DNA of 64,000 nt from Comamonas endophytica (GCF_023634805.2 NZ_CP106881.1:2896001-2960000), one strand, 5' to 3'. Counted from the first letter of the stretch, positions 1 to 11,109 are shown. Numbers and translations are program-made. The notes: generated from the letters alone by a model not told the origin.

Positions 1-716
1 TGACGCATGTCACTGCCGTCACCCGCGCCCTGGCCGTGCTCAGGGCCTTCTCCGGCGAGGAAAGCTTCGTGTCGCTGGCCGAACTGGCGCGGCGCACCGG
101 CATGCACAAGCCTACCGTGCTGCGCCTGGCGCGCACGCTGGCGGCCGATGGCTTCCTGGTCCAGCGCGCCGCCGATGGCGCCTGGCGGCTGGGGCCCAGC
201 GCAGGTTTCCTGGGCGCGCGCTACCAGGCGCAGTTCGACGTCCACGCCATCATCGAGCCGCAGCTGATGGCGCTGTCGGAGGCCACGGGCGAAAGCGCCT
301 CCTTCTACGTCTTTGAGAACAGCGTGCGCAGCTGCCTGCTGCGCGTCGAGGGGCCGCGCGGCATCCGCCGCCATGTGCGCTCGGGCGAGCTGCTGCCGCT
401 GGACCGGGGCTCGGCGGGCCGCGTGATCCTGGCCGCACTGGGCGAGCCCGGCGCGGCATATGACGCCATCCGCCGCAGCGGCTGCTGCGTGACGGAGGGC
501 GAGCGCAGCGCCGGCGCTGCCAGCATCTCCGCCGCGGTGTATGGCGTCGGCCGCGCGGTGCTGGGATCGGTTTGCGTGTCGGGTCCGGCCGAGCGGCTGA
601 CGCGCGCGCAGCTGGAGTCCTTCGGGCCCGTCACCACCCAGGCCGCGGCGCAGATCTCCTGGCTGCTGGGCGGTGTCTCGGTGGCGGCATTGCGTTCCAC
701 CTGGCATCCCAACTGA
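1..716 (+). CDS. IclR-family transcriptional regulator, 5' end outside the window
   Basis: The reading frame is already open at base 3 and begins with the typical IclR opening (THVTAVTRALAVLRAF), so the true start lies upstream and only a short N-terminal stretch is missing. A winged helix-turn-helix follows (SLAELARRTGMHKPTVLRL, about residues 22-42 of the visible part), ending in the wing sequence GAWRLGP. The remainder is the IclR effector-binding domain, including the region around LLPLDRGSAGRVILAALG. IclR proteins bind a small carboxylic or aromatic ligand and control neighbouring catabolic genes. The downstream Bug receptor and LigJ-type hydrolase are the obvious candidate targets, which is inference. 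An internal GTG at 36 is too late to be the real start. Confidence 0.9.
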   Translation, partial: THVTAVTRALAVLRAFSGEESFVSLAELARRTGMHKPTVLRLARTLAADGFLVQRAADGAWRLGPSAGFLGARYQAQFDVHAIIEPQLMALSEATGESASFYVFENSVRSCLLRVEGPRGIRRHVRSGELLPLDRGSAGRVILAALGEPGAAYDAIRRSGCCVTEGERSAGAASISAAVYGVGRAVLGSVCVSGPAERLTRAQLESFGPVTTQAAAQISWLLGGVSVAALRSTWHPN

Positions 717-839
717 GTCCACATCCACCGCGTGCATCGCACAGCCGTTACGCCAGGTGAAACGGTGTTTTCCTGGCACGGCAGTCTTCCTACGATGTCC
801 CCTGGGCCCCGCTTAGAGGGCTTCATGAAGGAGACATCC

Positions 840-1820
840 ATGACCACCAGACGAGCGCTGCTTCAGGCGGCCATCTGTGCCTGCGCGGCTTTTGCCGCCC
901 CCCAGACCTTTGCGCAGCCCGAGGCCTTTCCCGGCAAGAACATCCGCTTCATCGTGCCCTTTGCCGCCGGCGGCCCCGCGGACGTGGTGGCGCGCGAGGT
1001 GGCGCAGGCCCTGGGCAGGGAGCTGGGCCAGACGGTGGTGGTCGAGAACATGGGTGGCGGCGCCGGCGTGCCCGCGACCAATGCCGTCTCGCGCGCGCCC
1101 GCCGATGGCTACACGCTGCTGTTCGCGGCATCGGGCAATGTGGTGATCCAGCCGCTGCTGAGCAAGAAACGCGTGGACATCCTCACGCAGCTGTCGCCCG
1201 TCGGCATGGTCAGTACCAGCCCGCATGTACTGGTGGTATCGAGCCAGTTGCCGGTGCGCAGCGTCAAGGAACTCATCGCCCATGCCAAGGCCCATCCAGG
1301 CAGCCTGAACTTTGCTTCCGCCGGCGTGGGCGGGCTGGCGCATCTGGCTTCCGAGCTGTTCATGCGGCAGGCCGGCATCGAGGGCCGGCATCTCGCGTAC
1401 AAGGGTTCGTCGCAGGCCATGACCGATCTGGCGTCGGGCCAGGTGCAGGCCATGTTCAGCAGCCTGCCGTCGATGAAAGGCATGGTGGACAAAGGCTTGA
1501 TCCGCGTCGTGGGCGTCACGGCCCAGTCGTCTTCGCCTACCTACAAGGACTTCCCCCTGATCAAGCAGGCCGGCTTGCCCGGCTTCGAGTACGCCACCTG
1601 GTACGGGCTGTACGGCCCGCATGGCCTGACTCCGGCCGTGGTGGAAAAGCTCGGTGCCTCCCTGGGCAAGCTGGCCGCCGACAAGGCCTTCGAAGCGCGC
1701 CTGCGCGAGCAGGGCGTGGATCTGCATGTCGGCACGCCCGCGGAACTGGCCGAGCGCACGCGCAAGGAAACGGCCCAGTGGGACAAGGTGATCCGCGAGT
1801 CGGGCATCCATCTCAACTGA
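840..1820 (+). CDS. Bug-family tripartite tricarboxylate transporter periplasmic receptor
   Basis: The product is about 326 residues. I chose the ATG at 840 because AAGGAG lies at 828-833, and because the protein then opens with a Sec/Tat-like signal peptide (MTTRRALLQAA..., cleavage near AFA-Q, residues 25/26). The mature protein has the Bug hallmark IVPFAAGGPADVVAREV near residue 40 and VVVENMGGGAGVPATN, the loops that clamp a carboxylate ligand. Bug receptors normally hand substrates to a TctAB-type permease, but no tctA or tctB is present here, so this is an orphan receptor as is common in Comamonadaceae and Bordetella. It sits 14 bases before a LigJ-like hydrolase, which suggests an aromatic or oxo-dicarboxylic acid ligand. 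That ligand is inferred. Confidence 0.93.
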   Translation: MTTRRALLQAAICACAAFAAPQTFAQPEAFPGKNIRFIVPFAAGGPADVVAREVAQALGRELGQTVVVENMGGGAGVPATNAVSRAPADGYTLLFAASGNVVIQPLLSKKRVDILTQLSPVGMVSTSPHVLVVSSQLPVRSVKELIAHAKAHPGSLNFASAGVGGLAHLASELFMRQAGIEGRHLAYKGSSQAMTDLASGQVQAMFSSLPSMKGMVDKGLIRVVGVTAQSSSPTYKDFPLIKQAGLPGFEYATWYGLYGPHGLTPAVVEKLGASLGKLAADKAFEARLREQGVDLHVGTPAELAERTRKETAQWDKVIRESGIHLN

Positions 1821-1834
1821 CCCGGAACCTTTCA

Positions 1835-2860
1835 ATGATCATCGATTGCCACGGCCACTACACCACCGCGCCCCAGGCGCTGAACGACTACCGCCAGCGC
1901 CAGAAGGCGCGCCTGCTCGAGCCCGGCGCGCCCGCGCTGCGACCCGATGCGCGCATCGGCGACGACGAGATCCGCGAAAGCCTGGAGCGCAACCAGCTGG
2001 CGACTCAGCGCCGGCGCGGGGTGGACATGACGGTGTTCTCGCCCACCGCCGGCGCGATGGCGCACCATGTGGGCGATGTGCAGACCAGCCGGCACTGGGC
2101 ACAGGCCTGCAACGACCTGATCCACCGCGTGACGCAGCTCTATCCGCGCGAATTCGCCGGCGCGTGCCAGCTGCCGCAGTCGCCCGGCGCCGACCTGTCG
2201 GCCAGCGTCGCCGAACTCGAGCGCTGCGTCACGCAGCTTGGCTTCGTCGGCTGCAACGTCAACCCCGATCCCTCGGACGGGCACTGGAGCGGCCCGCCGA
2301 TGACGGACCGCCACTGGTACCCGCTGTACGAGAAGATGGTGGAGCTGGACGTGCCGGGCATGGTGCATGTCAGCTGCTCGTGCAACGCCAACTTCCACCA
2401 CACGGGCGCGCATTACCTCAACGGCGACACCACGGTCTTCATGCAGTTCCTGCTGTCGGACCTGTTCAAGGACTTTCCGACGCTGCGCTTCGTCATTCCA
2501 CACGGCGGCGGCGCCGTGCCCTACCACTGGGGCCGTTACCGCGGCTTGGCGCAACAGCTGGAGCGTCCGGCCATGCCGCAGCTGCTGGACAACGTGTTCT
2601 TCGACACCTGCGTCTACCACCAGCGCGGCATCGATCTGCTGCTCGATGTGATCCCGGTCGAGAACGTGCTGTTTGCGTCGGAAATCCATGGCGCCGTGAA
2701 GGGTGTGGACCCAGAGACCGGCTTTCACTTCGACGACACGCGCCGGTATGTGGACTGCGCGCAAGGTCTTTCGGCGCAGGCGCGCCAGCAGGTGTTCGAG
2801 CTCAATGCCAGGCGCGTCTATCCGCGGCTGGACCAACTGCTCAGGACGCAGGGGCGCTGA
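1835..2860 (+). CDS. ligJ: LigJ/PmdE-like amidohydrolase (probable 4-oxalomesaconate hydratase)
   Basis: The product is about 341 residues of the amidohydrolase-2 superfamily. The start at 1835 gives MIIDCHGHYTTAP, the metal-binding HxH opening shared with LigJ of Sphingobium. Other LigJ-like stretches are NPDPSDGHWSGPP, YPLYEKMVELD, IPHGGGAVPYHWGR and FASEIHGAVKGVDPETG, covering all conserved metal and substrate segments. LigJ hydrates 4-oxalomesaconate in the protocatechuate 4,5-cleavage and gallate routes. Substrate identity rests on remembered family sequence, so a related decarboxylase or hydrolase cannot be excluded. No other ligABC or ligI-type genes are visible, so the pathway partners would lie elsewhere. 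It is probably co-transcribed with the Bug receptor 14 bases upstream. Confidence 0.8.
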   Translation: MIIDCHGHYTTAPQALNDYRQRQKARLLEPGAPALRPDARIGDDEIRESLERNQLATQRRRGVDMTVFSPTAGAMAHHVGDVQTSRHWAQACNDLIHRVTQLYPREFAGACQLPQSPGADLSASVAELERCVTQLGFVGCNVNPDPSDGHWSGPPMTDRHWYPLYEKMVELDVPGMVHVSCSCNANFHHTGAHYLNGDTTVFMQFLLSDLFKDFPTLRFVIPHGGGAVPYHWGRYRGLAQQLERPAMPQLLDNVFFDTCVYHQRGIDLLLDVIPVENVLFASEIHGAVKGVDPETGFHFDDTRRYVDCAQGLSAQARQQVFELNARRVYPRLDQLLRTQGR

Positions 2861-2946
2861 CGCAGTGCATGCACTTCGGCCAGCGGCCGGCACGCGGGAA
2901 CGCATGGGTTCCGCTGCGGGATGCGCGCCGCTATACTCGTTTCAGC

Positions 2947-3050
2947 TCCGGGGTGTGCGCATGCGCTGAGATGCCAGACGGTCTGTGTGAACAGATGCGC
3001 TGGCGAACCCGATGAACTTGATCCGGATCATACCGGCGGAAGAAGAGCGA
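2947..3050 (+). promoter_or_regulatory. TPP (thi-box) riboswitch aptamer
   Basis: The conserved thi-box core is present in order: GGGGTG at 2950-2955, CTGAGA at 2966-2971, then ACCC at 3007-3010, TGAAC and TGATCCGGATCATACCGGCG at about 3012-3038. These form the P2/P3 arm and the P4/P5 pyrophosphate-binding arm of the TPP aptamer. It precedes thiC by about 180 bases, the usual target. Thiamine pyrophosphate binding should lower thiC expression. Confidence 0.95.
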
Positions 3051-5128
<2,078 letters not shown>

Positions 5129-5129
5129 A

Positions 5130-5160
5130 GGCAACTGAACCGTTGGGCTGTTCAGTTGCC
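5130..5160 (+). terminator. Hairpin terminator candidate after thiC
   Basis: A perfect 11-bp inverted repeat, GGCAACTGAAC at 5130-5140 and GTTCAGTTGCC at 5150-5160, with a 9-base loop, starts two bases after the thiC stop codon. Only a weak T-rich stretch follows, so it may act mainly as a 3' end-protecting structure. Confidence 0.55.
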
Positions 5161-5179
5161 CATTTGTCGGGGGGCCGTC

Positions 5180-5240
5180 CATCCTTCGGCAGGCTCAGGA
5201 CGAACGTATTTACCGTTTGTCCTGAGCCTGTCGAAGGATG
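5180..5240. repeat. Intergenic palindromic repeat, copy 1
   Basis: Left arm 5180-5206 and right arm 5214-5240 are reverse complements with 2 mismatches in 27, around a 7-base loop. The core is CTTCGGCAGGCTCAGGACG paired with TCCTGAGCCTGTCGAAGG. It lies between the convergent thiC and chemoreceptor genes. Related copies are at 13909-13960, 30816-30882 and 37384-37447. Confidence 0.85.
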
Positions 5241-5275
5241 AAGGGCCTGCCCCAAAGAAGCACCACAGGGCTTGC

Positions 5276-6910
5276 TCAGCCCGGCAAAGCAAACCTCCCC
5301 GCAATCCGCGACAGCGCCCCCGCCTGGTCCTGCAGGCTCAGCGCCGCCGCCGCCGATTCCTGCACCAGCGCCGCATTGTGCTGCGCGTGGTCGCTGAGCG
5401 CGTGCACCGCTTCATGCAGCGCCGCGATGTCCTGCTGCTGCCCATGCGCCTGGCGGGTGATGTCGGCCATGCTCAGCGTGGCCTGCTCGATGGCCTGCAG
5501 CATCTGCGCGGTGCGGGCGCGCGCCTCGGTGGCCAGGCGGCTGCTTTCATCGACCTGGGCGCCCGAGGCCTGCACCAGCTGCTTGATCTCCTTGGCGGCT
5601 TCCGCGCTGCGGTTGGCCAGTGCGCGCACCTCGGCCGCGACCACGCTGAAGCCGCGGCCGTGCTCGCCCGCGCGCGCGGCCTCGACGGCGGCGTTCAGCG
5701 CCAGCAGGTTGGTCTGGAAGGCCAGCGTGTCGATCACGCCGGTGATGTCGGCAATGCGCTGCGCGCTGCCGGCCATGTGGTGGATGGTGCCGGTCAGCGC
5801 CTCGATCGACGCGCCGCTGGCCTTGGCGCTCAGGCTGGCCTGCTGGGCGACCTGCTGGCCGCGGTCGGCGGCCTTCGAGGCCAGCGTCGTGGTTTCGGAA
5901 AGCATCGCCAGATGCTCGCTGGCCGCCTGCAGCTGCAGCGCGCCATGCTCGGTGCGCTGCGACAGGTCATGGTTGCCGCGCGCGATTTCCTGCGAGGCGT
6001 CGGCCACATGGCGCGTCGCGCCCTGCAGCTGGCCGACGAGATCGCGCAGGCTGGCCTGCATGCGCACCATCGCGCCCAGCATCTGCCCGGCTTCGTCCTG
6101 GCCGCGGCTGTGCAGGTCGGTGCGCAGATCGAGCGCCGCCACGCGCTGGGCCGCGCTGTGCGCCTGGGCCAGCGGCTGCACGATCCAGCGGCGCAGCGCC
6201 CAGCCCAGCCACAGGCCCAGCAGCACCGAGGCGGCGCACAGCGCCAGCAGCACGCCGCGCGCGGTGGCGGCGCTCGCGCCGGCCTGGTGCGCGGCAGCGT
6301 CCATCGCCTGGCGCTGGAAGGTGGACAGCGTCTCCAGCTGCTGCGTCAGCGCCTGCGCCGCGGGCAGGAACTGCTGGTCCACGGTCTCGCGGATGCGCTG
6401 CGTCAGGCCGCTGTCGCGCGCCGTGACCAGCGCGGCGCTGGCGGCCAGGAACGCGGCATGGCGCTCGTCCAGCGCCTGCCACAGCGGCTGCTCGGCCGCG
6501 CCATGGCCGGATGGGTCGACAGCCGCACGCAGCTTGGCATAGGCGGCTTCATCGGTTTTCACCTCGGCGCCCAGCACGTCGCCGACCTCGGGCTCGGAAC
6601 TCAGCGCCATGGCCTTGAGGCGTTCGATATTGCGCGACTGCAGCCAGAAGGCATCGGCCACCTGGCGCTCGGCGGCGCTGCGCTCGGCCATCACGCGCTG
6701 CAGCGCATCCTGGCTGTGGTTCAGCGCCCAGAGGCCGATACCGGCCGAGCCCCAGCCCAGCGCCAGCGCCAGCGCGAAGATCAGTTGCAGGCGCGCGCCC
6801 AGCGAGCGGCGCCAGGCAATGCGTGAGCGCGTCGTGGGTGCGGTCGGGGATTGGGCAGGAGCCAGGGGCTGGGCCTGTATCGGCAGCCGAAGAACAAGGG
6901 AGTCAGACAT
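5276..6910 (-). CDS. Methyl-accepting chemotaxis protein (Tsr/Tar-like topology)
   Basis: The product is about 544 residues from the ATG at 6910 ([12 protein letters not shown]). Upstream in-frame ATG codons at 6937 and 6973 are possible and no strong ribosome binding site settles the choice. A first membrane helix lies near residues 35-60 ([21 protein letters not shown]), then a periplasmic four-helix-type sensor, then a second helix around 215-240 ([19 protein letters not shown]) and a HAMP domain. The cytoplasmic signalling tip is recognisable as [20 protein letters not shown] followed by [20 protein letters not shown]. The protein ends GRFALPG and lacks a C-terminal NWETF-type pentapeptide for tethering CheR and CheB. 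The ligand is unknown and no che genes are adjacent. Confidence 0.93.
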   Translation of the reverse strand: MSDSLVLRLPIQAQPLAPAQSPTAPTTRSRIAWRRSLGARLQLIFALALALGWGSAGIGLWALNHSQDALQRVMAERSAAERQVADAFWLQSRNIERLKAMALSSEPEVGDVLGAEVKTDEAAYAKLRAAVDPSGHGAAEQPLWQALDERHAAFLAASAALVTARDSGLTQRIRETVDQQFLPAAQALTQQLETLSTFQRQAMDAAAHQAGASAATARGVLLALCAASVLLGLWLGWALRRWIVQPLAQAHSAAQRVAALDLRTDLHSRGQDEAGQMLGAMVRMQASLRDLVGQLQGATRHVADASQEIARGNHDLSQRTEHGALQLQAASEHLAMLSETTTLASKAADRGQQVAQQASLSAKASGASIEALTGTIHHMAGSAQRIADITGVIDTLAFQTNLLALNAAVEAARAGEHGRGFSVVAAEVRALANRSAEAAKEIKQLVQASGAQVDESSRLATEARARTAQMLQAIEQATLSMADITRQAHGQQQDIAALHEAVHALSDHAQHNAALVQESAAAALSLQDQAGALSRIAGRFALPG

Positions 6911-7026
6911 GGGCACGCAGGGCTGTGAAGAGGGCATGCCCGGCGCCTGGCATCGGCCCCGGCGTTCGGGCATGTCACATGCTAGTTACAAACTATGTAA
7001 CCCATGTGACACTGCCCGTGCAGCTG

Positions 7027-8199
7027 TCACCGTTCCCGCACGCACCAGGCCCAGACCAGCATCCCGCCCAGCACCAGCGTCGCATGCCCCAGCGCCAGCC
7101 ATAGCGCGCTATGGAACAGCAGCGGCACCAGCGCCGAGGTGATCAGCGCGAACAGCAGCATCTGCACGAAGCCCTGCAGCGAAGATGCCAGCCCGCGCAT
7201 CTGGGGAAAGAAGCCCACCGCCTGCAGCACGACCAGCGGGCTGATCAGCGACCAGGACAAGGTGTACAGCGCGATCGGCAGCACCGCCCAGGGCAGGCTG
7301 GCCGTGAACAGCGCGTTGTAGCCCACGTTGGCGCTGCAAGCCAGCGCCATCAATGCAAAGCCGATCTGCTTCTGGCGCCGCGGCGCTACGCGCGAAGCCA
7401 GGAAAGTGCTGATGACCGAGCCCAGCATGCCGCCGCCCACCAGCGGAATGAACAGCCAGCCGAAGCCGGTCTCGCTCTGGCCCAGCAGCGTGACGACGAA
7501 TTCCGCGGCCGAGGCAATGTAGACCGCCATGCCCGAGCCCATCAGGCCGATCGCCAGCAGCATGCGGCGAAAGCTGCGGTGGCGGATGGCAGTCAGGTAG
7601 TTGCGCGCAATCGGCCGCCAGGCCAGCGGCGTGCGCTGCGCTGGCTCCAGCGTTTCGGGCAGCGCGCGCCAGGCGGTGGCCAGCAGCAGCAGCGAAAACA
7701 GCGCCAGAAAGCCAAAGGAAGCGCGCCAGCCGCCATGCAGCTGCAGCCAGCCGCCCAGGATCGGCGCGAGGGCCGGCGCCAGGCCGAACACCACCATGAT
7801 CATCGCCATCATGCGCTGCGCCTGCGCGCCCTGGTAGCGGTCCTGCACCATCGCGCGCGACACCACCATGCCCGCGCCGGCCATCAGGCCCTGCGCGGCG
7901 CGCAGCGCGATCAGCATTTCAATGCTGGGTGCCAGCGAGGCCAGCAGCGACACCAGGCCGAAGCCGGTGACGGTGAACAGCATGACGCGGCGCCGGCCGA
8001 TGGCATCCGACAGCGTGCCGTAGACCAGCATCATCAGCGCCAGGCCCAGCACATAGACGCTCAGCGTCTGCTGCACCACCGTGGCGTCCACCGCGAATTC
8101 CTGCGCGATGGCATGGAAGGAGGGTAAATAGGTATCGATTCCCAGTGGCCCCAGCATCGTAAACAGGGCCAGCAGGAGGGTGAGTTTCAATTGGGACAT
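7027..8199 (-). CDS. MFS transporter, Bcr/CflA drug-resistance family
   Basis: The product is 390 residues with about twelve hydrophobic segments across its length. The opening LLALFTMLGPLGIDTYLPSF is the family's characteristic first helix (GIDxYLP), and the loop after helix 2 carries the MFS motif GTLSDAIGRRRV. A second typical stretch is LRAAQGLMAGAGMVVSRAMV. Bcr/CflA proteins are proton-driven inner-membrane exporters of drugs such as bicyclomycin, chloramphenicol or sulfonamides, and of dipeptides. The substrate here is not determinable. The gene lies upstream of and in the same direction as the chemoreceptor gene, with no evidence that they share a role. Confidence 0.9.
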   Translation of the reverse strand: MSQLKLTLLLALFTMLGPLGIDTYLPSFHAIAQEFAVDATVVQQTLSVYVLGLALMMLVYGTLSDAIGRRRVMLFTVTGFGLVSLLASLAPSIEMLIALRAAQGLMAGAGMVVSRAMVQDRYQGAQAQRMMAMIMVVFGLAPALAPILGGWLQLHGGWRASFGFLALFSLLLLATAWRALPETLEPAQRTPLAWRPIARNYLTAIRHRSFRRMLLAIGLMGSGMAVYIASAAEFVVTLLGQSETGFGWLFIPLVGGGMLGSVISTFLASRVAPRRQKQIGFALMALACSANVGYNALFTASLPWAVLPIALYTLSWSLISPLVVLQAVGFFPQMRGLASSLQGFVQMLLFALITSALVPLLFHSALWLALGHATLVLGGMLVWAWCVRER

Positions 8200-8233
8200 C
8201 GGAGAACGTTGCAGCCAGGGCGCACCTGGCCGG

Positions 8234-8261
8234 CAAAAGAAAAAGCGCCCACAGGGGGCGC
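8234..8261 (-). terminator. Rho-independent terminator after mogA
   Basis: On the minus strand GCGCCC (8261-8256) pairs with GGGCGC (8250-8245), followed by a T-rich tract (TTTTTCTTTT, 8244-8235). It lies just downstream of the mogA stop and upstream of the exporter gene. Confidence 0.75.
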
Positions 8262-8284
8262 GGAATGCGTGCGCGGCGTGGCGT

Positions 8285-8875
8285 TCAGCCGGCTGCGGCA
8301 GGGCGCTGCGCGCTCTTGGGCCGGAAGGCTTCGCAGACCTCGGCGCGGGTCTCGAGGTAGGGGCCGCCGATCAGGTCGATGCAGTAGGGCACCGCCGCGA
8401 AGATGCCGGGCACGAGGCTCTTGCCACCTTCGTCCCTGAGGCCCTCGAGCGTCTGCGCGATGGCCTTGGGCTGGCCCGGCAGGTTGATGATCAGGCTCTG
8501 GCCGCGGATCACCGCGACCTGGCGCGACAAAATGGCCGTGGGCACGAAGCGCAGGCTGATCTGGCGCATCTGCTCGCCAAAGCCCGGCATTTCCTTGTCG
8601 GCGATGGCCAGCGTGGCTTCTGGCGTCACGTCGCGCGGCGCAGGGCCGGTGCCGCCGGTGGTCAGCACCAGGCAACAGCCGGCATCGACCAGCCCGACCA
8701 GTGCCTGGCTGATCAGCTCCTGCTCGTCGGGAATCAGCCGCGATTCGAACGTGACCGGGTTGCGCAGCGCGCGGCTCAGCCAGTCCTGCAGCGCCGGCAG
8801 GCCCTGGTCGGCATAGACGCCGCTGCTGGCGCGGTCGCTGATCGACACGATGCCGATGCGCACCGCCTCATGCAT
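8285..8875 (-). CDS. mogA: Molybdopterin adenylyltransferase MogA
   Basis: The product is 196 residues, matching E. coli MogA in length and nearly motif for motif: IGIVSISDRASSGVY at the N-terminus, LVLTTGGTGPAPRDVTPEAT for the nucleotide/molybdopterin site, EMPGFGEQMRQISL, and INLPGQPKAI. It adenylylates molybdopterin before molybdate insertion. The start at 8875 is chosen because it matches the family length. This ATG overlaps the darP stop by eight bases, indicating translational coupling. The upstream in-frame extension to 9004 reads as arginine- and alanine-rich shadow sequence and is rejected. A terminator follows. Confidence 0.96.
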   Translation of the reverse strand: MHEAVRIGIVSISDRASSGVYADQGLPALQDWLSRALRNPVTFESRLIPDEQELISQALVGLVDAGCCLVLTTGGTGPAPRDVTPEATLAIADKEMPGFGEQMRQISLRFVPTAILSRQVAVIRGQSLIINLPGQPKAIAQTLEGLRDEGGKSLVPGIFAAVPYCIDLIGGPYLETRAEVCEAFRPKSAQRPAAAG

Positions 8876-9551
8876 CGCTGTCGTCCTCGTCATCGTCGGT
8901 GGCCGCAGCGCCGGGCAGCGCGCTGCTGCCCGAGATCTGCGCGCGCAGCAGTGCGAACAGCTCGCGGTAGGCGCGGCTGGCCTTGCGCGGTGCGGGCGCC
9001 GCACCCGGCTCGGCGGGCGCAGCCGCTGCGGCGGCCTGGTTGTCCTTGCGCGCCTGGCGGATCAGCGCGCGGATTTGCTGCGAATCGGTGCCGGGGAAGC
9101 TGTCGAGCCATTCGGCCAGCGCGCCGTCCTCGGCCAGCAGGCGCTCGCGCCACTGCTCTGCCTGCAGCACCGAGAGCTTTTCCGCGGGAGAGCCATTGCG
9201 CTGCTCTTCCATGGCGGCATGGATGGCGGCGATCTGCGATTCCTCGAGCTTGCGCATGATCTTGCCGATGTACTGCATCTGGCGGCGCTTGCCTTCGAAG
9301 TTGGTGATGCGGCGCGCTTCGGCCAGGGCTTCGAGCAGCTTGTCGGACAGCTGCAGGCGCGCCAGCAGGTCGCTGCGCAGGTCCAGCAGGTCTTCGCCGA
9401 GCTTTTGCAGCGCATCGCTCTCGCGCTTCATATCGGTACGGCTGGAGTCCCAGGTGCCTTTGAGTTCGGCCTTGAGTTCCAGGTCCAGATCGCTGCCTTC
9501 GGCAACGAAATGGCCTTTCACGAAGTAGCCTTTTTTGGGTTTGCGTGACAT
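8868..9551 (-). CDS. darP: Ribosome maturation protein DarP (YjgA/DUF615)
   Basis: The product is 227 residues from the ATG at 9551 (MSRKPKKGYFVKG). The conserved DUF615 core spans about residues 45-205, including RITNFEGKRRQMQYIGKIMR and DSQQIRALIRQARKDN. In E. coli this small helical protein binds pre-50S particles and helps late large-subunit assembly. Compared with the 183-residue E. coli protein it has an N-terminal basic extension, an Ala/Pro-rich linker near residues 180-195 and an acidic tail (DDDEDDSDA). It is divergent from pmbA, a common arrangement in betaproteobacteria, and is coupled to mogA. Confidence 0.92.
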   Translation of the reverse strand: MSRKPKKGYFVKGHFVAEGSDLDLELKAELKGTWDSSRTDMKRESDALQKLGEDLLDLRSDLLARLQLSDKLLEALAEARRITNFEGKRRQMQYIGKIMRKLEESQIAAIHAAMEEQRNGSPAEKLSVLQAEQWRERLLAEDGALAEWLDSFPGTDSQQIRALIRQARKDNQAAAAAAPAEPGAAPAPRKASRAYRELFALLRAQISGSSALPGAAATDDDEDDSDA

Positions 9552-9614
9552 GTAGGGGGCAATAGAGAGGGCAACGCAGAGCGCGTCGCAGTGGCAAGTA
9601 TCATAGCTGTCGCT

Positions 9615-11024
9615 ATGAAAAAACCCCGCCCCCGCTCCGTAAGCACCGCCGCCGCGCAGGCCGATTCCGGCTTCAGCTACAGCCGCCCCTTCTTCGAAGA
9701 CCTCGTGGACCGCGCCCTGGCGCACGCCAAGAAGCTTGGCGCCACCGACGCCGGTGCCGAGGCCTCCGAGGGCTGCGGCCTGTCCGTGAACGTGCGCAAG
9801 GGCGCGCTCGAGACCGTGGAGCGCAACCGCGACAAGTCGCTGGGCGTCACGGTCTACCTGGGCAACCAGCGCGGCAACGCCAGCACCTCCGACTTCTCCG
9901 ACGCCGCCATTGCACAGACCGTGCAGGCGGCCTATGACATCGCGCGCTTCACGGCCGAGGACCCCACGGGCGGCCTGCCCGATGCCGCCGACATCGCCGA
10001 GCCCGGCACGCACCGCGACCTGGACCTTTTCCACCCCTGGGACATCAGCAGCGAAGAGGCCGCAGCGCTGGCCATGGAATGCGAAGCCGCGGCGATGAAG
10101 ACGCACAAGCGCATCACCAACAGCGAAGGCGCGGGCGTTTCGGTCCAGCAAAGCCATTTCTTCAGCGCCCACTCGAATGGTTTTCGCGGCGGCTACGCCA
10201 GCTCGCGCCACAGCCTTTCGGTCGCGCCCATCGCCTCGCTGCCCGGGCGCAACGCCGAGATGCAGCGCGACGCCTGGTACAGCTCGATGCGCTCGGCCTC
10301 CGAACTGGCCTCGCCCGCCGAAGTCGGCCGCTATGCGGCGCAGCGCGCCCTGAGCCGCCTGGGCAGCCGCAAGATCCCCACGACCGAATGCCCGGTGCTG
10401 TTCGAATCGACGCTGGCCGCGGGCCTGCTCGGCGGCTTCGTGCATGCCGTGAGCGGCGGCGCGCTCTACCGCAAGACCAGCTTCCTGCTGGACTCGCTGG
10501 GCAAGCCGGTGTTCCCCAAGCACATCGACGTGCTGGAAGACCCCTTCATCCTGCGCGGCAAGGGCAGCTCGCCCTTCGACGAGGAGGGCGTGCGCGTGCA
10601 GCCGCGCAAGGTGGTCGACGCCGGCCGCGTGCAGGGCTATTTCCTGTCGAGCTACTCGGCGCGCAAGCTGGGCATGAAGACCACCGGCAACTCCGGCGGC
10701 TCGCACAACCTGGTCATGAGCTCCCGCCTCACACGCGAGGGCGACGATCTCGACGCGATGCTCAGGAAGCTGGGCACCGGCCTGTTCGTCATCGAGCTCA
10801 TGGGCCAGGGCGTGAACTACGTGACCGGCGACTATTCGCGCGGCGCCAGCGGCTTCTGGGTGGAAAACGGCGAGATCGCGTATCCCGTGCACGAGATCAC
10901 CATTGCCGGCAACCTCAAGACCATGTTCAAGGGGATCGAAGCGATCGGTGCCGATGCCTACAACTACGGAGCGAAGACCGTGGGATCGGTGCTGATCAAC
11001 CGGATGAAGGTGGCGGGCAGCTGA
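9615..11024 (+). CDS. pmbA: TldE/PmbA subunit of the TldD-TldE metalloprotease
   Basis: The product is about 469 residues from the ATG at 9615. An in-frame GTG at 9591 would add eight residues, and neither start has a clear ribosome binding site. Family stretches include GGLPDAADIAEPGTHRDLDL, MGQGVNYVTGDYSRGASGFW, GEIAYPVHEITIAGNLK and the terminal NYGAKTVGSVLINRMKV. PmbA (TldE) pairs with TldD, which carries the HExxH zinc site. Together they trim peptides such as microcin B17 precursor and degrade unfolded peptides. No tldD is present in the window. The gene diverges from darP and ends at a bidirectional terminator. Confidence 0.95.
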   Translation: MKKPRPRSVSTAAAQADSGFSYSRPFFEDLVDRALAHAKKLGATDAGAEASEGCGLSVNVRKGALETVERNRDKSLGVTVYLGNQRGNASTSDFSDAAIAQTVQAAYDIARFTAEDPTGGLPDAADIAEPGTHRDLDLFHPWDISSEEAAALAMECEAAAMKTHKRITNSEGAGVSVQQSHFFSAHSNGFRGGYASSRHSLSVAPIASLPGRNAEMQRDAWYSSMRSASELASPAEVGRYAAQRALSRLGSRKIPTTECPVLFESTLAAGLLGGFVHAVSGGALYRKTSFLLDSLGKPVFPKHIDVLEDPFILRGKGSSPFDEEGVRVQPRKVVDAGRVQGYFLSSYSARKLGMKTTGNSGGSHNLVMSSRLTREGDDLDAMLRKLGTGLFVIELMGQGVNYVTGDYSRGASGFWVENGEIAYPVHEITIAGNLKTMFKGIEAIGADAYNYGAKTVGSVLINRMKVAGS

Positions 11025-11061
11025 GGCTTCCTGCTGGCCCTGACGGGCTTGGGTTCGCCAC

Positions 11062-11091
11062 AAAAAAAGGAGTGCGGCGCACTCCTTTTTT
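11062..11091. terminator. Bidirectional terminator between pmbA and yqeY
   Basis: GGAGTGC and GCACTCC arms flanked by A7 on one side and T6-7 on the other form a symmetric stem serving both convergent genes. Confidence 0.9.
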
Positions 11092-11109
11092 CATGGCGCA
11101 AGCGTGGGA

